Origin: Zygnema cylindricum
Lineage: Eukaryota > Streptophyta > Zygnematophyceae > Zygnematales > Zygnemataceae
Reading direction: 5' to 3'
Length of the DNA: 64,000 nucleotides
Assembly: GCA_037447655.1 (NCBI GenBank)
Contig: JBBHKE010002234.1
Coordinates: 124,001-188,000 of the forward strand
The stretch's first letter is position 1, and each line of letters starts with the position of its first letter. A program made the position numbers and the translations under genes. This document shows positions 42,615-53,201 of this stretch, in pieces. A model generated the notes under the pieces. The model was not told where the DNA came from. It did not search any database and worked only from the letters and a program-made list of their open reading frames with translations.

Positions 42615-43156
42615 TACACCGCGAATCGTTATTAGTGTCAAAGTTTAAATATTGTTGAATAAATTTTACCGTAGTTGATGCTGATTAAGAATTTGATTTT
42701 TTTTTAAAATTGGTGTATTTTAATTTCGACATTATGCTAATTTGGGAACCGCAAAAATGGAATACTCGCCGTACGATTATAAACATTAATATATGTATCC
42801 GTACAAAATATTATTAATCGTACGTCGTCGTGAAATTTCAATATCCGTACATGTCAGACTAATTTACTTGTCATAATAATCTGGTTTTGTTAGCGCACGT
42901 TCCTATGCGTGCGTGTTTGATTTAATTCATTTTTTGTAAGTTTTTCATTTGAAATGGTACATTTATGTATAGTCTGACATCGACCGTACACCACACTATT
43001 TAGATCATATTGTACTTCCGTTCTTTACGCTATTTTGTACAGTACCTTAATTAACGTTGAGGAAAAATTAAAATGATGTATCTTATTTGAGGAAAAAAAT
43101 CAAAATTTTAAGAACCCAAAATAGTGACTTTGACACTGATAATGATTCGCGGTGTA
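42615..43156. mobile_element. 542-bp TA-flanked MITE
   Basis: Ends TACACCGCGAATCGTTATTA and TAATGATTCGCGGTGTA are inverted. The right half matches the reverse complement of 62290-62540. No ORF of note. The 42209-42614 stretch to its left is a relic of the same repeat type. Confidence 0.65.
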
Positions 43157-43508
43157 GCGTTAATAACACTATTTTTTTTTGGGAATTGATCATGACAGTG
43201 ACTGTTTTCACTGCGCACGGTCACTTACGTCACTTTGTCAAAAATTGTACGTTTGAATTACATATTGGTACAAATAAAGTACCGTTGAGTAAAACTTTGA
43301 CGGTCAATTTGTTGAACAAATTTGACTTTCAAGATATTATTTCAACCGCTTAAAATTTTGCCACGCTTGAGGACGTCGACCGTCATCATAAAATTAGCAA
43401 TTCACACGACCGGCGAACGTTTACGGTAACAAAACCGCGGCAGCCACATGTAACTAAAATGGTTGCAGACTGTCACTTTTTGTCTTTACGTGAGCTCCAC
43501 AGTGAGAG

Positions 43509-44815
43509 TGTTGATATTTGGGTATTTTCTAGGTCTTTATTAGATAGAAAAGAGTAGAGGCAGTCTGCCCCTGACTCCCTTCTCCAAGCCCCCACACTTG
43601 TCGTAGTCACTGAAGGCTAGAGAGGGAGCTAGAGCCATGGCTGCCTAAGCTCTTTAGAGAGACAGGAGTAGACAATAGATATGTTTACTAAAAAGGCATT
43701 TGACGGACCCAGGAATTGATCCTGGTACCTACCGGCCGTCAAACATCCCGTAGCCGTTAGCTTTGTCCATTTATTCTAGGACTAGTGCTAGAACATATAC
43801 GGTTTGATAGATATTTATATAGTTACAGGTAGGGAATTCCATTTAACTGGATTACGGTATTCAGGGCATAGAAACAGTTGTACTTGTAGCACCGGACGAA
43901 ATAAATAGTACGGACATTTATTTCGACGGTCCGTTTTAGTTACGATGTAAATCGGACGGTCGTGGTAAGCGCCGACATCGCGGAAAGGAAAATTTGGAAG
44001 TTTGCAGACGCCGCCACTCCGGATGACACGTGGCAACATCGTACGGGATTACGGAATTTCCGAAACGGCAGAAAACAAATCCGGGAGTGACAAATGTCGC
44101 ACTATGGCGACATCGTACAATGTACGTACAGAAAGTACTCCGACACTTGTACTTTCTTGTACGGTACCGTTTTTTGACGCGGCATGACATGGCGCCACGT
44201 GGAGAGATAAGATTTGGAGGCAGGAATTCCGAAGAATATAAGAGCAAATCCGGATAGGACATTTGTTGACTTTTTAGTCATGTCGTACGATGACCGTACA
44301 AAAGGTACACCGGCATCTGTACCTTTATGTACTATACAGTAATGTGATTGGTCCGTACCTCAGTACTAGAGGGTTTAGAGAGGGGTTTAGGACTTAGAAT
44401 ATTTCGGGTAGGTAGCTGACTCTCCCAGAGAGCACCTTGTATAAATGGCAAACTTTGGCCAGCCATAACTATCAACTCAGTTGACCAATTTCAGTGATTT
44501 TTGTTGCTGCGGACTCAGGGGAGTCCAGGCTATACAGGGGTGTAGTCGGTCAGAGTTTTTGCCTGCCTGGGTGGCTGCATTTCTAAGGGAAAGTCAAAGT
44601 GGGTGAATGTGTCCAAATCTCATATTCTAACTTTGCATTCTGTGGTGGAACTGAGCACACAGAAAGTCTTATTTCACAGGGGTGAAGCTCTAATGGGGTT
44701 CTGATTGTCAAGGGGTCAATCATTTGGGTTTATATCAAGTTGGAGTCGGCACTATCTAGATTAGCTTCCTTTGGACCTGCGAATTCTGTGTGGCAATGGA
44801 GCCCATAGAATTTCA
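43509..44815 (+). repeat. 5' LTR of element A
   Basis: TG...CA termini. Contains TATAAATGGC at about 44440, a likely TATA box, and the gag start codon at 44796 (20 bases before the LTR end). The GGATTGATCCTGG-like hairpin near 43714 is conserved in the diverged LTR of element B. Several 60-110-codon frames here recur identically in the 3' LTR and are not genes. Confidence 0.95.
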
Positions 44816-46664
44816 GGTTATGGGCCCACCATCTAGGGTGCCTATGTTTGATGGAACAGACTTCACTTATTGGGAGTTCACGATGGAGGGATTGCTTTTC
44901 GAGAAGCACTTGTGGGGAATTGTTTCGGGACAAGTGAGGTGTCCGCCACCCGGCTTTGGTGGAGCTCACTATGGAGAATCATCTGGGGCTGCCCAGAAAA
45001 CCAACCTATGTTCAGATGCAACGGAAGGTGAAGGGAAAATCATTACCGTGGAAGGGGAAATAGGGGAGAAGGATAAAGGGACACCTATGGTGAGGGGAGC
45101 TAGGCTCTCGGCTACGGTTCCACTTGTGGGGGTTATAACTGAACCAAAAACTGAAGAAAATGATAGAAAAATTTGGGAATATAAAAACACTATAGCAAAA
45201 CATCTCATACTTAGATATGTGTCTAAGTCTATAGCTATCACTCTTTTAAATTTAACCAAGTCTTCAGAAATTTGGGACACACTAATTCAGATTTATAAGA
45301 GTGAGACTATACAGAGGCAGCAGTTAGTAAAACAGGAAATAGAGGCCTATGTTTATAAAGGCGGTAGCATGATAGAGTTTTGCAATGATATTGCTGTGTT
45401 ATATGTTGAGCTTGCTAGTGCGGGATACGTAGAATCTGAGGAGAGAAAGATTAATACACTAATCATGAAACTCCCATATGAGTACGAAGACATCATTTAC
45501 CGTATGCAGGGAATGGATGTCTCCTCATGGACTTGGAGCATTACCATGGGGATAATTCTTGTGAGGGAAAGCACCTTGGAGCTTCGTAGGGGAAGTGAGA
45601 GGGTGACTGCATTTACAGCTGGTGGTGACTGGCGGAAGCGTGATGTGAGGAATGGCGGTGACGAGCCGAAGCGTGATGAGAGGAAGAAAGACAAAGGTAA
45701 ACCTTATCGGAACTTTGGTGGAAAGAGAGGGAGAGGAAAAGAAAGGGGAACTTTGAAAAAGGGGATTTGCTTCGCTTGTAGGAAACCGGGTCACTATATG
45801 GAAGAGTGTCCTCGTTTGGAAGAACTTAGAAGTTGGAGTGTGAATGAGGAGGAAGAAGGGGAAGAGGAGAAAGAGGATGAAAAAATCTTGGAGCTTCTTC
45901 ACATAGGTAGAATGGAGAAGAGAGAAAAGTACACAGAAATTCCACGAAGGCAACAGTGTGCTTTTGGAGGTATAAAGGAAGTAAAGAGAGAGGAGGTACT
46001 TGAGGATGTCGAGGAGTGTAAAGTGTATGACTTAGAAATGAGAAAGTCAGAACTAGGATCCATAAGTGAAAACGGGAAAAATAAAATTAATGAGGATAAT
46101 TTTATAGGTATTTTGGAATTAGAAAACTGGTCGGAAAGGGAGACTTCAACGGATTCCGAGGAAAGGGGAGAAGTGAAACTAGAAGGGGTTTTAAAAGATA
46201 GGGGAGAAGAGGAATATTTAATGAAAGGTTTAGGGGAGGAAAAATATTTATTGGCAATAAATTTAGAAAGTAAGAGTGGAAAGATCTCCATGGAAGAGAG
46301 TGAGGAAAGTTCATGTTTTGGGGGTGATGGGTTTGACATCACTAAAGGGAGTGATGACATTTATGAAGGTGTGCCTGTAAAAGGGTTAGCCTCAGGGTGT
46401 GTGTTGCAGATTGGAGATGGGGCTGGCTGTTTGAATTGCAAGAGGGAAATCGGATTTAGTGTGGATGGAAAAGAGATGAGGTGGATAAAATCTTTGCTCG
46501 GATTTATAATAAGTGGGATGCTAAATGAAATGTGTGATGCAATTATTATTTCATTTCATCTAATGCATTGTTTTAAATACGAGAGCATATTTCTTAAGTT
46601 ATATAAAAGGAAAAAGAAAAGAAAAAGGAAAAAGGGGAGGAAGTGTTTTTGTTTATTTTTTTGA
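44796..46664 (+). CDS. Gag-like protein of LTR element A (622 aa)
   Basis: Structural capsid-type protein of a Ty1/copia-like family. Residues about 10-265 look like a DUF4219/UBN2-type Gag: F-D-G-T-D-F-T-Y-W-E-F-T-M-E-G-L-L near the N-terminus, then S-E-I-W-D-T-L-I-Q-I-Y. A basic linker (G-K-R-G-R-G-K) leads to one zinc knuckle C-X2-C-X4-H-X4-C at about 325-338. The tail of about 284 residues is first acidic (E-E-E-E-G-E-E-E-K-E), then has a hydrophobic stretch (L-L-G-F-I-I-S-G-M-L) and a Lys/Arg cluster near the end. No protease, integrase, RT or RNase H motif follows, and the frame ends 28 bases before the 3' LTR. The start is the ATG inside the 5' LTR; a GTG two codons earlier is not needed. 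Confidence 0.85.
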   Translation: MEPIEFQVMGPPSRVPMFDGTDFTYWEFTMEGLLFEKHLWGIVSGQVRCPPPGFGGAHYGESSGAAQKTNLCSDATEGEGKIITVEGEIGEKDKGTPMVRGARLSATVPLVGVITEPKTEENDRKIWEYKNTIAKHLILRYVSKSIAITLLNLTKSSEIWDTLIQIYKSETIQRQQLVKQEIEAYVYKGGSMIEFCNDIAVLYVELASAGYVESEERKINTLIMKLPYEYEDIIYRMQGMDVSSWTWSITMGIILVRESTLELRRGSERVTAFTAGGDWRKRDVRNGGDEPKRDERKKDKGKPYRNFGGKRGRGKERGTLKKGICFACRKPGHYMEECPRLEELRSWSVNEEEEGEEEKEDEKILELLHIGRMEKREKYTEIPRRQQCAFGGIKEVKREEVLEDVEECKVYDLEMRKSELGSISENGKNKINEDNFIGILELENWSERETSTDSEERGEVKLEGVLKDRGEEEYLMKGLGEEKYLLAINLESKSGKISMEESEESSCFGGDGFDITKGSDDIYEGVPVKGLASGCVLQIGDGAGCLNCKREIGFSVDGKEMRWIKSLLGFIISGMLNEMCDAIIISFHLMHCFKYESIFLKLYKRKKKRKRKKGRKCFCLFF

Positions 46665-46692
46665 AAGGAAGTAGACTAGAAAATAAGGGGAG

Positions 46693-47999
46693 TGTTGATA
46701 TTTGGGTATTTTCTAGGTCTTTATTAGATAGAAAAGAGTAGAGGCAGTCTGCCCCTGACTCCCTTCTCCAAGCCCCCACACTTGTCGTAGTCACTGAAGG
46801 CTAGAGAGGGAGCTAGAGCCATGGCTGCCTAAGCTCTTTAGAGAGACAGGAGTAGACAATAGATATGTTTACTAAAAAGGCATTTGACGGACCCAGGAAT
46901 TGATCCTGGTACCTACCGGCCGTCAAACATCCCGTAGCCGTTAGCTTTGTCCATTTATTCTAGGACTAGTGCTAGAACATATACGGTTTGATAGATATTT
47001 ATATAGTTACAGGTAGGGAATTCCATTTAACTGGATTACGGTATTCAGGGCATAGAAACAGTTGTACTTGTAGCACCGGACGAAATAAATAGTACGGACA
47101 TTTATTTCGACGGTCCGTTTTAGTTACGATGTAAATCGGACGGTCGTGGTAAGCGCCGACATCGCGGAAAGGAAAATTTGGAAGTTTGCAGACGCCGCCA
47201 CTCCGGATGACACGTGGCAACATCGTACGGGATTACGGAATTTCCGAAACGGCAGAAAACAAATCCGGGAGTGACAAATGTCGCACTATGGCGACATCGT
47301 ACAATGTACGTACAGAAAGTACTCCGACACTTGTACTTTCTTGTACGGTACCGTTTTTTGACGCGGCATGACATGGCGCCACGTGGAGAGATAAGATTTG
47401 GAGGCAGGAATTCCGAAGAATATAAGAGCAAATCCGGATAGGACATTTGTTGACTTTTTAGTCATGTCGTACGATGACCGTACAAAAGGTACACCGGCAT
47501 CTGTACCTTTATGTACTATACAGTAATGTGATTGGTCCGTACCTCAGTACTAGAGGGTTTAGAGAGGGGTTTAGGACTTAGAATATTTCGGGTAGGTAGC
47601 TGACTCTCCCAGAGAGCACCTTGTATAAATGGCAAACTTTGGCCAGCCATAACTATCAACTCAGTTGACCAATTTCAGTGATTTTTGTTGCTGCGGACTC
47701 AGGGGAGTCCAGGCTATACAGGGGTGTAGTCGGTCAGAGTTTTTGCCTGCCTGGGTGGCTGCATTTCTAAGGGAAAGTCAAAGTGGGTGAATGTGTCCAA
47801 ATCTCATATTCTAACTTTGCATTTTGTGGTGGAACTGAGCACACAGAAAGTCTTATTTCACAGGGGTGAAGCTCTAATGGGGTTCTGATTGTCAAGGGGT
47901 CAATCATTTGGGTTTATATCAAGTTGGAGTCGGCACTATCTAGATTAGCTTCCTTTGGACCTGCGAATTCTGTGTGGCAATGGAGCCCATAGAATTTCA
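46693..47999 (+). repeat. 3' LTR of element A
   Basis: Near-identical copy of 43509-44815. It also carries the gag ATG (47979), which here would read out into flanking DNA and soon lose meaning. Confidence 0.95.
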
Positions 48000-48004
48000 G
48001 AGAG

Positions 48005-48402
48005 CACTTAGTCGCAAAATTGAAATTTAATCGTCTAAGCGTTACATTGAACTTAGACGCAAAATGAAACGAAACCTCTTTGAACTAAAGTACTATACGT
48101 ATTGTACGGAAATATTAAACCGCACGAAACGAAATAAACTTTGTACACTATAATAAAACAAACCGACGTAAAAATATCAATTGAAATTTATTGAAAAAAT
48201 GCGCGTCGTCACGCGCGACGAAATCGAGTCACACTATCTACGATTCAACATTCTTACATTGACAGCAAAATTTCGTTTCGTGCGTTTAAAAATTTCCGTA
48301 CAAAACTTACAGTAGTTTAGTTTAGTTTAAAGAGGTTTCGTTTCAATTTGCGTATAAGTTCAATGTAACGTTTAGATGATTAAATTTCAATTTTGCGGCT
48401 AA
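48005..48402. repeat. MULE inner palindrome between element A and the nested Harbinger-like element
   Basis: GCAAAATTGAAATTTAATCG and TTACATTGAACTTA near the left are repeated inverted near 48355-48395. Two TTTAGTTTAAAGAGGTTTCG-type segments form the stem. No gene. Confidence 0.7.
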
Positions 48403-48834
48403 GGGTGCGTCTTCATGTACTTGAAACTTAGAGAATTTACTTTGTTTTTTAGCGCAGATCCGGCGAACCCGTATTTTGGGTGTCCCTATGTGTATCAAAC
48501 GAAGTTGTCACTTAAAGGCGTGACGATTGTACACGTGAACAATGCACATGACGGCTGCCGACAGTGTACAATTTGTGATGACGCACGTTATTTTTTGTAA
48601 CTGCTTGTGATGTCGCATGTCATTTCGTGACATTGTAAACGTACCGCCATCCAGCTTGTGCCGTTTCATGGTTGAAGAAGATGCACTTTGCCTTTGCGTC
48701 TCTTGTCCGCTCGACGTTAAATGGCATCGGATCTTGAGACCCTTGGCGAAATAAAATCCGTACTAGGCACAAACGGACAAATCCAAATAAATTGTGTACT
48801 TTGCTTTGTCGTACCTGAACGCAAACGGACAAAA

Positions 48835-50027
48835 TGAAACTCTGAGACCTCCATTGGCCCTCAGAGTATGCAGATCCAAAAGAAGCTAATCTAGATAGTG
48901 CCGACTCCAAGTTAATATAAACCCAAGTGACTGACCCCTTGACAGTCAGAACCCCAATATAGATTCACCCCTGTGAAATAACACTTTCTGTGTGCTCAGT
49001 TCCACCACAGAATGCAAAGTTAGAATATGAGATTTGGACACATTCACCCACTTTGACTTTCCCTTAGAAATACAGCCACCCTGGCAGACAAAAACTCTGA
49101 CCGACTACACCCCTGTGTAGCCTAGACTCCCCTGAGTCCGCAGCAAAACGAATCACTGAAAATGGTCAAGTAAATTGATAGTTATGGCTGGCCAAAGTTT
49201 GCCATTTATACAGGGTGCTCTCTGAAGAGGCAGCTGCCTACCCAAAATTTATCTAAGTCCTATTCCCTCTCTAAAACTCTATCTACTGAAGTACGGCACC
49301 AATCAAATTACTGTATCGTACATAAAAGTACAGGTGCCGGTGTACTTTATGTACGGCCATTGTACGACATGGCAAAAATGTCGACACGTGTCATATCCGG
49401 ATTTGTTCCCGTAATCTCCGGAGTTGCCGCAATCAAATGTAGTGTTACCACGTGTCACTTAATGTGGCGGTGATCGCAAACCGCCAAAATCGTACGCCGC
49501 GATCTCGGCATCCTTCGCGGCCGTCCGATCAAATTTGGATTTCAATCGTGGCCGTCATAAATACCTGCGCGGTATTCTTTCCGGCGTCAAACAAACCGCG
49601 CGGTATTTATTTCGTAATCGTACCGTACGTCGTACTTTCCACAACTGTTTTTATGCAGTATGCATATAGTTCTAGTTAAATGAATTATTCTTATTGTATT
49701 TATTTAAATAAATATCATACCTCATAATATCTAATACAATTTAGACTATCTGGATAAGACTACCGGCTATTGCGGGTGTGACAAGTGGCAGGTACCAAGA
49801 TCAAATCCTAGACCTGGCGAAACTGTCTTTTAGAGAAAATCCCCTATAAAACAATTGTCTGTCTCCCTCTAGACAGCACAGGCAGCCATGGCTAACTCCT
49901 CCTTCAGTCTTCAGTGACTGCGACAAGTGTGGGGACTTGAGGAGGAGTTAGAGGCAGGCTGTCAATATCTACTATTTTGCTTTTTATTTTGCAATCTCTA
50001 GACCTAGAAAATACTTGAATTCCAACA
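48835..50027 (-). repeat. 3' LTR of element B (left copy)
   Basis: Differs from the right copy mostly in a cluster around 49797-49853, for example CCTAGACCTGGCG against CCTGGACCTGGCA. Confidence 0.93.
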
Positions 50028-50045
50028 CTCCCCTTATTTTCTAGT

Positions 50046-52028
50046 CTATTTTTCTTTCAACTCCCACAAACAAGTAAACAAACATCCCCTCCCCTTTTTC
50101 CTTTTCTTTTTCCTTTTTCCTTTTCCTTTCATAAAACTTAAGTATTTAACACAGTGCATTAAATGAACTGAAATGATAATTATATCACACATTTTATTTA
50201 ACATCCCATTTTTCTTAAATTCAAGCAAAGATTTTATCCACTTCATCACTCTTTCATCCACACACAAACCGATTTCCCTCTTGCGATCCAAATAGCCAGC
50301 CCCATTTCCAATCTGCAACATACACCTAGATGCTAACCCTTTTACAGGCACATCTTCGTCACACCAAGTAGTGATGTCAAATCCATCCACCCCCAAATAT
50401 TCCCAAAAACCACTAGTCCCCACTAAGTTCCTCATAAGATCTATATCTTTCGTACTCATATTTTTATCCATGATAATTACCCCATTTTCTGAACTTCCCT
50501 CACTCTCTCCCATGGAATTCTTTCCACTATTACTTTCTAATTTAGTTCCCAATAAATATTTCTTCTCCCCTAAACCTTTAATCAAATATTTCTCTTCTCC
50601 CCTATCCTTTAAAACCTCTTCGAGTTTCACTTCTCCCCTTTCCTCGGAATCCGTTGAAGTCTCCCTTTCCGACCAGTTTTCTGTTTCCCTATTGTGTATA
50701 AAATTATCCTCATTAATTTTATCTTTCCCGTTTTCACTTATGGATCCTAGATCTGACTTTCTCATTTCTAAATCATATACTCTACACTCCTTGACATCCT
50801 CAAGTACCTCTTCTCTCTTTACTTCCCTTATACCTCCAAAAGCACACTGTTGCCTTCGAGCAATTTCTGTGTACTTTTCTCCCTTCCCCATTCTACCGAT
50901 GTGAAGAAGCTCCAATTTTTCTTCATCCTCTTTCTCCTCTTCATCTTCGTCCTCCTCATCCACGTTCCAACTTCTAAGTTTTTCCAAACAAGGGCATTCC
51001 TCCATATAATGACCCGGTTCCCTACAAAAGAAGCAAACCCCTTTTTTCAAAGCTCCCGTGCCTTTTCTTCTCCCTCTCTTTCCACCAAAGTTCCGATAAG
51101 GTTTACCTTTGTCTTTCTTTCTCTCATCACGCTTCCGCTCGTCACCACCGTTCTTCTCATCACGCTTCCGCTCGTCACCGCCGTTCCTCTCATCACGATT
51201 CCGCCAATCACCACCAGCTGAAAATGCATTGACCCTGTCCTTTCCCCTACGAAGCTCCAAAGTGCTTTCCCTCACAAGAATTATCCCCATGGTAAAGCTC
51301 CAAGTCCATGAGGAGCCATCCATTGCCTGCATACGACAAATTATGTTTTCGTACTCATCTGGGAGTTTCATAATTAGTGTATTAATCTTACTCTCCTCAG
51401 ATTCTACATATCCCGCACTAGTAAGCTCAACATATAACGCAGCAATATCATTACAAAACTCTATCATGCTACCGCCTTTATAAACGTAGGCATCTATTTC
51501 TTGTTTTACTAATTGCTGCCTCTGAATAGTCTCACTCTTATAAATCTGAGTTAGTGCTTCCCATATCTCTGAAGACTTGGTTAGACTTAAAAGAGTGATA
51601 GCTATCGACTTAGACACATATCTAAGTATGAGATGTTTTGCTATAGTGTTTTTGTATTCCCATATTTTCCTGTCATTTTCTTCAGTTTTAATCCCTACAT
51701 GTGGTACCATAGCTGAGAGCCTAGCTCCCCTCACCATAGGTGTCCCTTTTTCCTTCTCCCCTATTTCCCCATCCACGGAAAGGTTTTTCCCTTCACCTTC
51801 CGTTGCATCTGAACTCCGGGTGATATTCAGGACAGTCTCAGATGATTCTCCGTAGTAAGCTCCTCCAAAGCTAGGTGGCGGACATCTCACTTGTCCCGCA
51901 ACAATTCCCCATAAGTGCTTCTCGAAAAGCAATCCCTCCATTGTAAACGCCCAATACGTGAAGCCTGTTCCATCAAACATAGGCACCCTAGATGGTGGGC
52001 CCATAACCTGAAACTCTGAGACCTCCAT
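50046..52028 (-). CDS. Gag-like protein of LTR element B (660 aa)
   Basis: Homologue of the element A protein: same order of Gag core (F-D-G-T-G-F-T-Y-W-A-F-T-M-E-G), S-E-I-W-E-A-L segment, zinc knuckle C-F-F-C-R-E-P-G-H-Y-M-E-E-C, acidic region, hydrophobic stretch and Lys/Arg-rich end. Two differences stand out. A 10-residue unit (N-G-G-D-E-R-K-R-D-E) is repeated before the basic linker, at about 51110-51215. An extra segment of about 40 residues sits in the tail (around 50380-50490). The ORF is open throughout despite LTR ageing. As in A, the ATG (52026-52028) is in the 5' LTR, 20 bases from its edge, and no pol motifs exist. Confidence 0.85.
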   Translation of the reverse strand: MEVSEFQVMGPPSRVPMFDGTGFTYWAFTMEGLLFEKHLWGIVAGQVRCPPPSFGGAYYGESSETVLNITRSSDATEGEGKNLSVDGEIGEKEKGTPMVRGARLSAMVPHVGIKTEENDRKIWEYKNTIAKHLILRYVSKSIAITLLSLTKSSEIWEALTQIYKSETIQRQQLVKQEIDAYVYKGGSMIEFCNDIAALYVELTSAGYVESEESKINTLIMKLPDEYENIICRMQAMDGSSWTWSFTMGIILVRESTLELRRGKDRVNAFSAGGDWRNRDERNGGDERKRDEKNGGDERKRDERKKDKGKPYRNFGGKRGRRKGTGALKKGVCFFCREPGHYMEECPCLEKLRSWNVDEEDEDEEEKEDEEKLELLHIGRMGKGEKYTEIARRQQCAFGGIREVKREEVLEDVKECRVYDLEMRKSDLGSISENGKDKINEDNFIHNRETENWSERETSTDSEERGEVKLEEVLKDRGEEKYLIKGLGEKKYLLGTKLESNSGKNSMGESEGSSENGVIIMDKNMSTKDIDLMRNLVGTSGFWEYLGVDGFDITTWCDEDVPVKGLASRCMLQIGNGAGYLDRKREIGLCVDERVMKWIKSLLEFKKNGMLNKMCDIIIISVHLMHCVKYLSFMKGKGKRKKKRKKGRGCLFTCLWELKEK

Positions 52029-53201
52029 TGGCCCTCAGAGTATGCAGATCCAAAAAAAGCTAATCTAGATAGTGCCGACTCCAAGTTAATATAAACCCTA
52101 GTGACTGACCCCTTGACAGTCAGAACCCCAATATAGATTCACCCCTGTGAAATAACACTTTCTGTGTGCTCAGTTCCACCACAGAATGCAAAGTTAGAAT
52201 ATGAGATTTGGACACATTCACCCACTTTGACTTTCCCTTAGAAATACAGCCACCCTGGCAGACAAAAACTCTGACCGACTACACCCTTGTGTAGCCTAGA
52301 CTCCCCTGAGTCCGCAGCAAAACGAATCACTGAAAATGGTCAAGTAAATTGATAGTTATGGCTGGCCAAAGTTTGCCATTTATACAGGGTGCTCTCTGAA
52401 GAGGCAGCTGCCTACCCAAAATTTATCTAAGTCCTATTCCCTCTCTAAAACTCTATCTACTGAAGTACGGCACCAATCAAATTACTGTATCGTACATAAA
52501 AGTACAGGTGCCGGTGTACTTTATGTACGGCCATTGTACGACATGGCAAAAATGTCGACACGTGTCATATCCGGATTTGTTCCCGTAATCTCCGGAGTTG
52601 CCGCAATCAAATGTAGTGTTACCACGTGTCACTTAATGTGGCGGTGATCGCAAACCGCCAAAATCGTACGCCGCGATCTCGGCATCCTTCGCGGCCGTCC
52701 GATCAAATTTGGATTTCAATCGTGGCCGTCATAAATACCTGCGCGGTATTCTTTCCGGCGTCAAACAAACCGCGCGGTATTTATTTCGTAATCGTACCGT
52801 ACGTCGTACTTTCCACAACTGTTTTTATGCAGTATGCATATAGTTCTAGTTAAATGAATTATTCTTATTGTATTTATTTAAATAAATATCATACCTCATA
52901 ATATCTAATACAATTTAGACTATCTGGATAAGACTACCGGCTATTGCGGGTGTGACAAGTGGCAGGTACCAGGATCAAATCCTGGACCTGGCAAAACTAT
53001 CTTTTAGAGAAAACCCCCTATAAAACAACTGTCTGTCTCCCTCTAGACAGCACAGGCAGCCATGGCTAACTCCTCCTTCAGTCTTCAGTGACTGCGACAA
53101 GTGTGGGGACTTGAGGAGGAGTTAGAGGCAGGCTGTCAATATCGACTATTTTGCTTTTTATTTTGCAATCTCTAGACCTAGAAAATACTTGAATTCCAAC
53201 A
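52009..53201 (-). repeat. 5' LTR of element B (right copy)
   Basis: TG...CA ends on either strand. On the minus strand it carries the gag start and a TATAAATGGC-like promoter box (near 52378-52388). Confidence 0.93.

Larger units (their letters stand above)
43504..48004 (+). mobile_element. Gag-only LTR retrotransposon, element A, with TSD
   Basis: LTRs at 43509-44815 and 46693-47999 (1307 bases each) begin TGTTGATATT and end AGAATTTCA, flanked by GAGAG (43504-43508, 48000-48004). I found a single difference between the LTRs (C at 44640, T at 47824), so the insertion is recent. The purine-rich AAAATAAGGGGAG just before the 3' LTR is a good polypurine tract. No standard TGGTATCAGAGC primer site follows the 5' LTR; TGGGCCCACC five bases in is a possible alternative. 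The internal 1877 bases encode only Gag. Confidence 0.95.

Noticed and set aside
44790-44795. GTG start for the element A Gag
   Set aside because: The ATG at 44796 has the equivalent position to the element B start and is sufficient.
43815-47446. Repeated 61-108-codon ORFs on both strands in two identical sets
   Set aside because: They are LTR sequence of element A; identity of the two sets reflects LTR identity, not gene duplication.
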